Source of the DNA: Sinotaia quadrata
Taxonomy: Eukaryota; Mollusca; Gastropoda; Architaenioglossa; Viviparidae
Direction: 5' to 3'
Length of the DNA: 64,000 nt
Assembly (NCBI GenBank): GCA_028829895.1
Contig: CM054182.1
Span: 89,863,046-89,927,045, forward strand
The translations under genes and the position numbers were made by a program. This document shows positions 47,896 through 61,646 of the stretch, one piece after another. A model generated the notes under the pieces. That model had not been told where the DNA came from and searched no databases. It saw nothing but the letters and a program-made list of their open reading frames with translations. Numbering within the stretch: position 1 is the stretch's first letter; every line of letters starts with the position of its first letter.

Positions 47896-47969
47896 GAATG
47901 TGTGTGTGTGTGTGTGTCGTGTGTCGTGTGAGTGGCATGAAAGTATAGTATATAAAATGTATATATATG

Positions 47970-48030
<61 letters not shown>
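47896..48030. repeat. (GT)n and (CA)n microsatellites
   Basis: A short GT run at about 47897-47918 and a longer CA run at about 47973-48030. As opposite strands of the same repeat they form an inverted pair about 55 bp apart. Confidence 0.96.
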
Positions 48031-48032
<2 letters not shown>

Positions 48033-49195
48033 ATAAATACATTTATTTTCTATCCTACTAACACATGAATTTCTCCAATAATTAATTGTTTATTGTTTTC
48101 CATTCGTTTTCCCCACTGTTCTCCTATCATACTCAAGCCTCTGAAATAATCACATGCTATTTCCCAGGCACATACGAACTACTGTGATAATGGCTCCTAG
48201 TTTTCCCACTACGCACACAACACACACGAGTTACTGTGACAATTACTTCTTGTTTCCTTCACTACACACTGATAAATAATTACCCGTTTTCCCTCCCCCC
48301 TCCCTCAGTACAAAGAAGTAATCCTGGAAGTCTGAGGCAGTGTGGGCGTATGGAATCAATTACTCGGTACGGGTCGTACTTCCACACGAATCTAGAGTGC
48401 TCGTTCTTTGATTGACGAGCAGCATGTGCAACACAAACAATTCACTTACACTATGCAATCATTTAGTTTTCCGAAGAATGTCTTGCCAGTATTGTCATGC
48501 ACGCCACGTCAGTTTGGAATCTTTGAAAAGTGCACTGTCTGGAAGTTAAAAAGGTTTTCTGCAGAGTACTCGACACGGATGAGAGGCTAATTTAGAGGAA
48601 GGAAAGTCTAGCGTAAAACAAATCCTCGAAAACCAGAAGAAAAAAAAATCCCAACACCGAGACAAAAGTAGAACGCATTTAGGAACAGTTCATAAATCAC
48701 GAAGACGGAAAAACTTGTTCTCTGCGTCCGGTGCAAATTTGTTCTTGAAGCATCTTGACTTACATTTATAGGCCACGACGTTTTGATCTAAATTTATTTA
48801 TGTTAAAGTCTAGATCTTTATGAATTCGAATGGACACTCAGATCTATAGTTATCTGCAAAGGAAATTTTGACCTTCACTCATTTGGACAAACATCTTCAC
48901 TTAACATTTATTCCGACATCTTGATTTTCACTTACTGTGAAAACATGACATACATATATTGCGAGAGAAAAACATCTATATCACAGACACTGATAAGACC
49001 AGTCATTCACTGCGTCTCAGAAATTATGTTGTCTTAGTTATGACACACAAGCCTTTATGTTATCCACGTCACTCGGTGTGCAGTGCTATTAATAGAACAC
49101 TTAATTAGAAAACCAAACTCGTTCATCCCGCACAAAACAATTTCTTTTCAAAGATAGGGACATATTTACACGGTTCAGGGGTGGGTGGGGAGGTG
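48031..49195. other. Intergenic, upstream of the D8C gene
   Basis: No recognised coding sequence. A 60-codon frame at 48408-48590 lacks supporting evidence. The tttgaccttcactc and cttcactt sentences near 48870-48930 are loosely repeated. Confidence 0.45.
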
Positions 49196-49201
49196 GTGGT
49201 T

Positions 49202-49365
49202 GTCACGTGACCAGATGCTCAATGCCCCGAAAGGCATCAGGATCCCGAATTTCGGGTGCTAAAGCGTTCAGTCAGCCTCTTCCATTTCGGAGTCACCATG
49301 GATACAGATAGCAGCGAACTGCAGACGTCGTGACTTTTCATTCTTAAAGAATTTCGCATGCGCAG
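49202..49365 (+). promoter_or_regulatory. Promoter-like CpG-richer segment with E-box and NRF1-like site
   Basis: GTCACGTGAC (49202-49211) is a palindromic E-box of the USF/TFE type. CGCATGCGCAG (about 49355-49365) matches half and core of the NRF1 consensus. Both lie within 300 bp upstream of the signal-peptide exon, in DNA with more CpG than its neighbours. There is no obvious TATA box. Regulation by these factors is inference. Confidence 0.4.
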
Positions 49366-49502
49366 AAAACTCGCTATGTTTGGTTATTTATGATTTGAAC
49401 GGAATTTGGAAATTGCTTTCCCCCAGTGATTGCTTAGAAGGGAATAGAACTTGAAATAATACCAAATGCCAAGCGAAAACCGTTTCTGCAGAACATTGGA
49501 GT

Positions 49503-49560
49503 ATGGTTCTGCTGCTGTGGATTTGCTGTCTTGGGCTATTGTCCGTCCTTGCCCAGAGAG
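49503..49560 (+). CDS. D8C gene exon 1: signal peptide
   Basis: ATG followed by VLLLWICCLGLLSVLAQR, a textbook hydrophobic signal core with a likely cleavage after VLA. It ends in AGAG followed by the donor GTAAGTTCC, phase 1. The opposite strand is also open over this stretch, but the signal peptide, donor and phase match favour the plus strand. Confidence 0.85.
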
Positions 49561-52500
49561 GTAAGTTCCTGACATCAGCACACGCCAGCAATGCCACGCG
49601 CTCAGAGAATACTGGCACTGACCAGCACGAGCCACTCACACATAAAACAGACCACATAACTCCGATTTAGTACACAGATGAGTTATTACCCCTTTGTCTA
49701 GTTTCTATGACAAGTATGTAATCTTGGATATTTTGAATTTGAAATTCGAATAACAGAATTTAATAATGACGCCAGTCACAATTCATTCAGTTAACATGAC
49801 AAGTATGTAATCTTAGTTTCTTTTGGATTTGAAATTCAAATAACAACATAATACAATTAATAATGATCCAGTCATAATTCACACACTCTGCAAAATAGCT
49901 TTGGCAGCATTAATGTCTTGCAAAGAAATACAATGTAAAATATGAGATAAAAGTAAATATAAAGTCAATAAGATTTGCCAAATTTTCAGAAATAACTTGA
50001 CTGTCACTCATTTATATTTAATACAGAATGTGCAGCAAATAGTAAGGTTTGTTGTTTCCTTTTGACTAAAATCTGAATATATTTAAATATATTTTCCTTT
50101 ATTGTACTAGGGCGAAATCTTTACTACTCAATCGGACTTCCGGCTAGAATATTTTATTTATCTTTACCTTTTCTTCTCATTTTTCTCCCCAGCTCTCTTT
50201 CTTTCTGTCTGTCTGTCTGTCTCTCTCTATGTTTGTCTTTCTCTATGTGTTATGTGTTCTTGTGTCCATGATTTTCTTTTTGCAGTTAAATAACGTGGCA
50301 GTTTTAGTAATATTTTTTCTTGGTTTTAAGTTATTGTGTTCATTTTACACTTACAGATGAAAACACTAAATGAATAGTCATAAATTAATTGAATCTGAAG
50401 ACAGAAATATAGAGAGATCCATTTACAAATTAGTTAAATACTTTTAAAAAATATTTTTTAAACATTTCCCTCTTCTCACTCACTTTCAGGGTAATTATTT
50501 GTTTTCTTTCTTTATGCATATGAAGTGCATTAATATTTATACTAATTAGAGCAGCGACACCAACAGTCATGCCATGTCAATTAGGGGGTGATAGGGACTT
50601 CCGGCGATTACGCCCTCTGGCAGGAGGTGTGCCGCTGTTAGTAGAATTGAATATGAAAAAAGACAGGGTAGAAGGCAGTAGAAAGAAAAGTTGTATAGTG
50701 ATGATGAAGGGTGGCCTACTTTCCGCTGCAATCCATTGGCCCGTAGTCCGTTGGCCAATGTAGTGGTGGTCGATGTTGGTGGTGTAGTAGGATTCCCCGA
50801 TATTGGAAGGGTGGGTGGGTGAGGGTGTCTTACAGAGCCCAGGCCAGTAATACATCTGTACCTAGTGTGTACGTGCGCCCGGGATGTTCAACCCCATCAC
50901 CTCCTCACTAATGGTGTTGTCTATGTCGCTGATGTTGTGGCTGTCCCCTGTATCTGTTGGGATGCGTCTAGAGGAGCACCAACTCAGTCTCAACATGTGA
51001 GCTATTTATAGTTTAATGTACTGTCTTGCGTTATTCAGAGCAGCGACACCAACATAGCCTAAACCTGTGAGCTATTTATAGTTTAATGTACAGTCTTTCA
51101 TTATTCAGTTTAATTACGCCGATCCACGGAACCTAATTTTCTTAATTTAATTTCATGTAACTTTATTACATTGCAGGCTATCAATTATACAATTTCTTCA
51201 CTTTACTGACTCAGGTACATACCCAACCAGCTCGGACCTTCGATCTAGACATACTTAGTTTCCTCTATGTGCACATAGTTACTTTAATCAATGTCAGTCA
51301 CGCGTAAAGTATTTTTAAGTACCCGTGAGACTCTGTTTTCAGGTCAATGACACGTCGTTTTACAAAGGCATGTAACATCACCTTAAAGACACATGTAGCG
51401 CATTTAGTTAGAATCAGATATTTTATTTGACATAACAATGTAACTTCTTTGACAAATCCATGTAACTACTTTGTTAAAAAAATTTAAAATGCAGTTTTCT
51501 GTGAATAGAGTGTATGTTGAAAAACGTGCATGCTAAAAAACCCAAACCAAAACATTATTTTACAGATCGATTTAACTTTCTTCTTTACAGACCCATGTGA
51601 AACTAGACACCATTCAGTAATCGATGATTACCGACGGGAGGTCAATTTCTTTACACCTCCTGGAGAGCCCTACCTGTGCGATGTCTATATGGAGACGGGA
51701 TGGTACCGTTTCCTTGTCAATGGCACTGATGCTACAATTCCAACGTCATGTGTACAGGTAAATTCTTGTAAAAGTAATATTTACACAAATCATCCCAAGA
51801 AACAAAAAGGAACATCCTCTAATGAAACAATTTGTCAATTTTGGATGGGTGTATGTGTGTTAAATGCAACAACAGTGTATAGTATGTTCTGCAACTATCT
51901 AAAAATATACCTTACATTCTGGAGCATGTCCTGTAACTATCTATAAATATCTCACATTTTGGAGCATGTTCTCTAACTATCTAAAATATAGATCACATTC
52001 TGGAACATGTTCTGTATCTAAAATATATATCTAACTTGAGTATTCTCTATCTAACTATCTAAAACTCTCCGATAGTTTTGAGTATATTATGTATTTGTCT
52101 AAAAATATCACACCATCTTACGGATGTTCTCTAACTATCTAAAATATCACACCATCTTACGTATGTTCTCTAACTATCTAAAAATATCACACCATCTTAC
52201 GTATATTCTCTATCTAAAAATATCACATCATTTACGTAAGTTCTCTAACTATCTAAAAATATCACTCCATCTTACATATATTCTCTAGCTATTGAACAAT
52301 ATCACACATCTTTCATATGTTCTCAAGCTATCTGAAAATATCACACCATCTTGAGTATGTTCTCTAGATATATAAAAATATCTCACCATCTTGAGTATGC
52401 TCCCTAATTATTTAAAAATATCTCACCATCTTGAGTATGCTCCCTAATTATTAAAAAATATCTCACCATCTTGAGTATGTTCTGTAATTATTTAAAAATA

Positions 52501-55500
52501 TCTCACCATATTGAGTATGTTCCCTAATTATCTAAAAATATCTCACCATCTTGAGTATGTTCTATAATTATATAACATTATCTCTATCAAAACTCTGGAG
52601 CATGTTCTGTAACTGTCTTAAAATATTTCACAGTCTTGAGTACGTTCTGTAACTATATTCAAATATTTCAGTCTTGAGTAACGTTCTGTAACTATCTTCA
52701 AATATTTCACAGTCGTATAAGAATTATAAAACAATTAATAATAAAATTTAATTATAAAAAAGTCGTCAACACATAAAGATGTGATAACAGGATTTCTCAT
52801 GGATTCTTTTACACTTTAATCAGTACCCCCACTATTTTTCATCCCAGTGTTCTCATAGACCTAGAGTAATTACTTTCACTGTTCTTTTATTCAGTGTTCT
52901 CAGAGACTTACAGTAATTTAACTGTTTTTAGCCCCAAATTGTTTTTATAAACCTACATTAATTACTTTCACTGTTCTTTTACTCAGTGTTCTCATAGTAA
53001 TTACGTTTACTGTTCTTTTACTCAGTGTTCTCATATAATTACGTTTACTGTTCTTTTACTCAGTGTTCTCATAGTAATTACGTTCACTGTTCTTTTACTC
53101 GTTATTGCCCTTATTCCGCCAACTCAGCGATTCTCACAAACGAACAATCAGCGACACCCCCCCCCCCCAACATACACACACTGTAGAAGCCTACAACGAT
53201 TTGTTAATCTTAAGACTAGATCAAGACAAGCCTGAGTGTCAGTCAGGAATCTTTACAAACTCTTTTATCTAATTCTAAACGAAAGACCAGTTTCTGTACC
53301 TTGTAGTGTATGAATAGTACTATCTTGTAGTGTATGAATAGAACTATCTTGTAATGTATGAATAGAACTATCTTGTAGTGTATGAATAGTACTATCTTGT
53401 AGTGTATGAATAGAACTATCTTGTAGTGTATGAATAGAACTATCTTGTAGTGTATGAATAGAACTATCTTGTAATGTATGAATAGTACTATCTTGTAGAA
53501 TATGAATAGTACTATCTTGTAGAGTATGAATAGTACTATCTTGTAGTGTATGAATAGAACTATCTTGTAGTGTATGAATAGTACTGTCTTGTAGTGTATG
53601 AATAGAACTATCTTGTAGTGTATGAATAGAACTATCTTGTAGTGTATGAATAGTACTGTCTTGTAGTGTATGAATAGAACTATCTTGTAGTGTATGAATA
53701 GAACTATCTTGTAGTGTATGAATAGTACTATCTTGTAGTGTATGAATAGAACTATCTTGTAGAGTATGAATAGTACTATCTTGTAGAGTATGAATAGTAC
53801 TATCTAGTAGTGTATGTATAGTACTATCTTGTAGTGGTATGAATAGTACAGGTTTCTTAGTTCAGACTTCATCGTATGGTGCCTGCAGCTTCTCATTTCG
53901 TGTCTTACAGGTTATCAAAATAACGGACCTGAACTCGTGACATTTATCAACTCCGCTTATGTCCCCACTTAGGTGTTCGAAAGTTAATACTACCTGCAGG
54001 CAGGGGATGTAGAGATTACTGGAAGGCGTGACGTGTTGAATACTAAGTTCACATTTCAAACGGGTAATTAGCTAGAAACAGTAAACAGAGACTTGCTCTG
54101 ATATCTTTCGCTGAAACAAAATTAATTTTCGAAGAAAATATTTCCTATCTAAGAAGTAGGATACCTTGCAAATATCACTGTCAGTTTTCAGCAATGCTAA
54201 TGACATGTGCATGCTTGACATGGCAATATTTCGCGAGAGTTTGACGAGCAAATATGGTAATGTTCAAAGCACCAAAAGCCAATAAAATTGGTTACAGAAC
54301 AGGCAAACAAAGAAATTCTTCTTGGAATCATTCCATAAACGTGCAAAAAATAATGGTAGGATGACTACTTTGTGGTACTTATTATTTACCTCTTAGGACT
54401 AATAGTGTGTGTATACTGGCTACTGAAGTGTAAGCCCAGTTGTACTAGTTGCAATGTAAATCCAGTTGTACTAGCCGCAATGTGAAGCCAGTAGTATTAG
54501 CCGTAATGTGAAGCCAGTAGTAGTAGCTATAATGTGAAGCCAGTAGTACTAGCCGTAATGCGAAGCCAGTAGTACTAGCCGTAATGTGAAGCCAGTAGTA
54601 TAGCCGTAATGTGAAGCTAGTAGTACTTGCTATAATGTGAAGCCAGTAGTACTAGCTATAATGTGAAGTCAGTAGTACTAGCCGTAATGTGAAGCTAGTA
54701 GTACTTGCTATAATGTGAAGCCAGTAGTACTAGCTATAATGTGAAGCCAGTAGTACTAGCCATAATGTGAAGTCAGTAGTAGTAGCTATAATGTGAAGCC
54801 AATAGTACTAGCTATAATGTGAAGCCAGTAATACTAGCTATAAAGTGAAGCCAGTAGTACTAGCCGTTATGAAAATCCAGTTGTACTAGCCGTAATGTGA
54901 AGCCAGTAGTACTAGCCGTAATGTGAAGCTAGTAGTACTTGCTATAATGTGAAGCCAGTAGTACTAGCTATAATGTGAAGCCAGTAGTACTAGCCGTAAT
55001 GTGAAGTCAGTAGTAGTAGCTATAATGTGAAGCCAATAGTACTAGCTATAATGTGAAGCCAGTAGTACTAGCCGTTATGAAAATCCAGTTGTACTAGCCG
55101 TAATGTGAAGCCAGTAGTACTAGCCGTAATGTGAAGCCAGTAGTACTAGCCATAATGTGAAGCCAGTAGTACTAGCTATAATGTGTAGCCGAAGTGCCAG
55201 CTGGAAATTGAAGCTTGAAATGTTAGAACTCTTTTAGGATCTCATTCGTCAACATTCAATGATAAGTCTCTGACGTCATTACACGTGTAATGCGCAAAAA
55301 GTAATTTAGGTATTACATTAAGGAATTTGAAATTTCTGACAATAAAGTGTTTCATGTTAATTCTTTAAGATACCATTTCAAATACAGCTAAGTACACTAA
55401 GTACTAAATATAAAATGAATAAAAGAAAAGATCGAGCAAATGATTCTTTTAAAAGTATACCCCCCACCCCCACCCCCCAGTAAACTTGAATGAGATTTTC

Positions 55501-58500
55501 CGCCAGATATATAATTATATTCTTTTTGATAAACTCGAAGACCTTGTATAAACGTAAATCACTGATGACGGATGAAATACAAAACTTCCCCATCATTCGT
55601 AGACCCGTAGTTTTTCTGTAATCTCAGAGTTAATGCTTCCAGTTTTTCTAAATCATCGAGTTTCTGTAATCTCAGAGTTAACGCTTCCAGTTTTTCTAAA
55701 TCATCGAGTTTCTGTAATCTAAGAGTTAACGCTTCCAGTTTTTCTAAATCATCGAGTTTCGGCTCTTGTGATCGCACAAATGACATTTTCTAGAAATCTT
55801 TGAGCAGATGTATCGCCCTTAACGTAGCTGCATACTTTTCCTGCTAATCATAGACTGGTTCATTAGTGATTATATTGGCTAAAATTTATCAGGTAATTAT
55901 ACACAGTGTTAAATAACTACGTGTGTCTCTGATGACACACTCACCACATACGTTACCCGGAAATGTAGGTAGTCACATACCTCGTGTATACTAGATTAAA
56001 GAATTTTAATCTAAACGTTTAAACAGCATTTTGTTGTTGAAATATTAGGGCTAGTTTTCTGTGGATTTCACTGTTAACACGTTCATTAAGGTAATAAGAA
56101 AAATGCACAACCCAACTGAAAATAACTAACAGCGAAATTTTTTTTTCATTTATGCATCATTTCAAGAGTAATCACATTCAAATTTGAACCTTCAGCCACT
56201 CAGATGCGGTACGCACGCGCCAGTATGGCTGGACTTACCGGTCGACCAGTATCCCAAGCCCCGAGAGCAAAAGACAGTACGCGCATGCGCAAGCTGGACA
56301 TCTCAAGGCGGGAAAGTCAACTGCTGCTTTTACCCTATGACCATAATTTTACGAAACTGTGGCGACTTCTATGTTTATCGTCTTGGCTCCACTTCGGCCT
56401 GCAGCATCGCTTTCTGTGCTGAAAGTAATGTCTTTAAAGTTTGGGTTTATAGATTACTATTGTTTTCTTTTTGCCACTGTTGCATTGATCTTGACGGAAG
56501 CATATTTAATGCAATAATATATAAAAACAGACAAAGACACAAGGTATATGTCAAAGTTCATTGATAAATAATACACAAAAAGAGACAAAGACACAAGGTA
56601 TATGTCAAAGTTCAGTAATAATACACAAAAGAGACAAAGACACAAGGTATATGTCAAAGTTCATTGATAAATAATACACAAAAAGAGACAAAGACACAAG
56701 GTATATGTCAAAGTTCAGTAATAATACACAAAAGAGACAAAGACACAAGGTATATGTCAAAGTCCAGTAATAATACACAAAAAAAGAGACAAAGATTCAA
56801 GACATTGTCAAAGTTCAGTGATCATCTGTAACATCTCACTTCTCATTTTCTTACTCTTTCCCATTTTTTCTTGTTTCTTCCAGACAGTTATTGAGACAAA
56901 TACATGAAAATTTGGAAGAAAAGAAACAGAAAAAAATGTATTAAAAAAGAAAGAAACCCAAATGATATCCATGCACACTTACCAATCACAACAACATAAT
57001 AATAAAGAAATAATTTAAACACTATATTTGTTAATGGCGGCTTCTATCTTTATGTATGTAAGTTAAGATTTTTGAGGATCCATTTGAAGAAAACGGAAGG
57101 GGTGTAAGAGGACGCCATTGTTAGCACGAGAACTTACACAATATTGATAGAGACACTGAGAGAGACACTGAGAGAGACACTGATAGAGACACTGATAGAG
57201 ACACTGATAGAGACACTGCCAATTTAATATTGTGGCGAGAAATTAAATAACTTGCAAGTATTCATAAGGAATGAACGCATTTAAGTCTATGACGTAAACT
57301 GGGCAGGTTGGTGAAAGATTGGTAACACTAAGACATAAATTGGGCAGGTTTGTAACGGACTGGTAACACACAGATGTAAACTGGGCTGGTTGATAACAGA
57401 TTAGTAACATTCAGATGTATATTGGGCTGATTGGTAACAGTTCAGTAAGACCAATACCGTAAACTGGCACTTTGAGGACACTAAAACGTAAATTGGGCAC
57501 GTTGATGACAATAAGATGTAAACTGAGAACGTTGATGACAATAAGAAGTAAACTGGGCATGTTGATGACAATAAGACGTAAACTGGGCATGTTGATGACA
57601 CTAAAACATAAACTGGGCACGTTGATGACAATAAGACGTAAACTGGGCATGCTGATGACAATAAGACGTAAACTGGGCATGTTGATGACAATAAGACGTA
57701 AACTGGGCATGTTGATGACAATAAGACGTAAACTGGGCATGTTGATGACAATAAGACGTAAAGTGGGCACGTTGATGACAATAAGACGTAAAGTGGGCAT
57801 GTTGATGACAATAAGACGCAAACTGGGCACGTTGATGACAATAAGGCGTAAACTGGGGAGGTTTGGAACTGTAGCATGGGGACTTAATAAAGATGTTAGA
57901 AAAGACTTAAACTCTACTGTGGTTAATGTGGCCTAAACACACGTCCACCCACACTTCCGTAGAGTAATATGTTACAAAGTATTTGAAAATTAAAGATATT
58001 AAAATATTAATACGGCTACGAACCCCTCCATCCCCAACCTGGCGTAAAGACGATGACAACGGTAAACACAAATACTGGTAAACTTAGGGATAGATGAAAA
58101 TTTTATAGAAATAAAGTAATGGTGGCAGAAAAATTGTTACAAAATCAAAATGACGCGAGGGTTCTGACAGTTTGATAATTGCATAGCGTCCACTGTATTT
58201 CACAGAATAAGAGTCTTTGTCTGTATAAATCTCTTTAAACTTGCTGAAGCTGGTAGTTGACTGTGGTGGCTTGGCGGTTACTTTCATGGTAGTACTCATG
58301 ACTCTTACAAAACCTTTTAAATTTAGTAAATTGTTATTGTCATGTTTGTGTTTATGACTCTTACAAAATCCTTGGAATTAATTAAGTTGTTATTGTCATT
58401 TTGTACTTATGGCTCTTACAAAATCCTTGGAATTAATTAAGTTGCCATTTTCATGTTTGTACTAATGACATCTTATAAAACCCTTTATATTAATTAAGGA

Positions 58501-61500
58501 AAAAAGGTGGTGTGTCCAGAAGGACTGGTGTTTGACACAACAACAAAGGAATGTGCAGGTAAGAACACAATACGGTCAATTGAAAACAATGAATCATCTA
58601 TTAACACAAAATAATTCAACATTTATAAAACAGTTCGTTATTATAGGCTTATAAATCAAATTTTTGTTTGTTATTAAAATATAAATGTAATCTTATAAGC
58701 ATCTACATTTAAAAATAAATAGAAAGTAATTAAGAAGTATATGTACATAATGTGCTTTACTTTTTTTTATATGAGCATTATACGAAATTATAATAAATGC
58801 ATGTAATTATCTAGAATTCTAGGTTATAAACAATATGCTTCTATTTATAGACACAAGCAAAAGCACTATGACGCCATTTATACACAAGTCTTATTAAGCG
58901 TGACTGTCAAAGTTAAGTTGTTGGCACCCTCTGTCATCTGCTTTCCGTTCTTGATTGAACAACTTGTCTTTCTTTTGCTCACATCCACCTTTCTTTGATT
59001 TCACGAACGGTAACACGCCTCTGTCATCCCAACCTATAATTTAAATTAGCATTATAGATTTCCTTTATTTTTTCTGACTGTAAGCAAAGAAGAAGAGACA
59101 TTTTAGAAAGTGCTTTTTTCAAAAACAAAATGCAATTCTAAAAATTAAATGTGTTCGATATTTTGAAAACTTATTAATAATTATATGTACATGTACTTTC
59201 AGAAGTAATCAGTGTTTCACGGACTTGTCCAAAGGGAGAACACTACGCAACAGCATTAGAGAAGTGTGTTGGTGAGTGAGTAGTCTCCCTAACGGATCCC
59301 GAATGGCACGGTGATTTTAGGACATGCTATCCTGCATTTTGCTGATGTTCAGCCCACCCTATCAGTAATAAATGATTCATTTAATTCACATGTTAAAAAT
59401 ATCAGATTACACTTCAGCGATGGCATAAATTATTCCCCCCCCCCTATACTTCTCTTCTGCATTCCTCTGGTGTGAGCAATTAACTTTGAAACAGGATGAC
59501 AAGTTAGATCTTGTAAAGAAAAAACCTTGCGAGATAGCGATAGCTCATGCCAAGAGTTATTTCCCGTAGATTTTATTGCTCTCTATATTAAATTTGTTAT
59601 ATACAGTGTGATTAATCTACTTTCTATTTTTTTTTTAAAAAAGAGAAATGATAAACACTACCAACCCATATATAATACTTATATTACCAAGTTGTAGGTA
59701 CTTTTTGCAAATAAAAAGAACTGTAAACAAACGTAAAACAAACAAATTTCCTATTAGTATAATAGCTTGACAAATTTTCTATATTACTTCACTTACGGCA
59801 TTTCAGTAGCCGTTCCCTGGCATTAGTGTTGTGTCTCCTGAGAAGATTATCTTGTTAATTTGATTAAAATTAAAGTGCACTCAGAATCACCACCCACTTT
59901 CATTATTAGGAGAGGTATTAATATACCCCACCCCTTTCTCTCCCACTAGTTACGTAGTGACTGTACTTTTCTCACCATATGACAGAAAGTTACTGGAAAT
60001 TGCAACATTGTTGTTCTGCTTGAAGGAACTAATAAGGCAAAGGATTGCCCAGATTAGTCTCGAAAGAATAGAGGCTCATCAATGTTCTACAGCATGCAAG
60101 AGAAACGTGAAGAACTGACAACTCTATTGTGAACAATAAGCTTGTGACTTTGTTATGAAAGTGTGCAAAATGGCTGTGTAAATACTTCTTTGCTCCTATT
60201 TGCTAAAATACATGTTGGATTTTAATGTTCTCTGTAAAATGTTTTATGATTTATCTGTTGCAAAGTGTGAAGCCACTGGAATATTATTATGATTTTGTTG
60301 CGTTAAAGGGGTTAAAGGGATAAGAAAATTGCCAGGAATTACCATCTCTAGTTTCAGTAATGGTTCTTTCTTTACAAATAAGTTCCATTTCTAAGAGATG
60401 AACTCTAATACTTAAACTGTGTCAAAGACCTAATGATGTGGTAGTCTATCATGTACTAGCCATGTTTGAACTGTGTCAAGCGCCTAATCCTGAGGTAATA
60501 TATCATGTACTAGCCATGTTTGAACTGTGTCAAGCGCATAATCCTGAGGGCTTCATCGCTATAGGAGTATAGGCACCACGGATAACTGTCTTCCGCTGTT
60601 GCAGTCAGTCGTTACGAAAGTAGACAAATGGAGAGATCAGAATATTGGATGTTTGCTTTGAATTTAATTATATTCGTTTTTGATAATTATCTTGATATTA
60701 GGCTCGTTTTAGCTCATTCGTAACAATAAGAAGGGTAGGTAGGTTTATGTTTGGAGATCCTGTATAAGTCAGAGCCACTGATAGAGTGTTGTGCCTACAC
60801 GGTTCACCTCTTGCTTGCGACAGTAGTAATGTTTTGTTTTCATGTCACATGCAGAACGCAATGAAGGTCAAGGCTATCAGAAATGTTTATTCGTGACACA
60901 AACCCTACACCGGGCTTCCCAGATTCAGTTTGAATATAAACAATTAATAGATAATGATTCAAGGGAAGTAAGCCGGCCAAGACATATGCGCATACGGCAA
61001 AGTTAAAGAAAACAACTATTTTTGTCTTTGGCAGATGTTGTAGCGGACAAGCCACTAATTTCAACTTCCGTCGATGACGAGGGATCTGCTTACGTCACGT
61101 GTATACTGAAACGCCTTACGTCTGTGATTAGTGCGGGGTTTGCCGTCACTTGGTATGCTGTATCGGGCGACAGAATGAAACAGATTAAGATCGGCCCAAA
61201 CCTTAAGCTAGGGGCAGACGTCTTCGCAGGATCTTCGGTCAGTAAAACTGACAAATACAGTGTTTTGTTTATCCAGAGCAATATGCCTACAATTACTGGC
61301 ATTTTCTTTGGTATTTGTTTATGTTATTGTTGTAAAGATATGTACTTTTATTAATGATTTTGTGTGTTTGCTTTTAATGGATATGAAACGCTACATAATA
61401 GTTCCTATTTATGCATTCGCAATTGTCTGCTGTCACTTGAGAAAAATAAATAAGAAAACAATGTTATTATATATGACCTAACCACACACACACACACACA

Positions 61501-61601
61501 CACACACAATCAGAATTCATGGATTTATACTTTTTAATTAGATTCTAAGTGAATATCTTGCCCACCTTTTCAACCATTTATAGAATATGTATGTGTGTGT
61601 A

Positions 61602-61646
<45 letters not shown>

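Noticed and set aside
49384..49657. Minus-strand frames of 83-89 codons over exon 1 of the D8C gene
   Set aside because: The plus strand has a signal peptide, a consensus donor and a phase-compatible next exon; the minus frames have none of these.
57401..57936. Frames of 139-158 codons in three frames (LLSSTCPVYV, INMPSLRLIV, RKLGMLMTIR)
   Set aside because: All come from the same 30-bp minisatellite, and none is favoured over the others.
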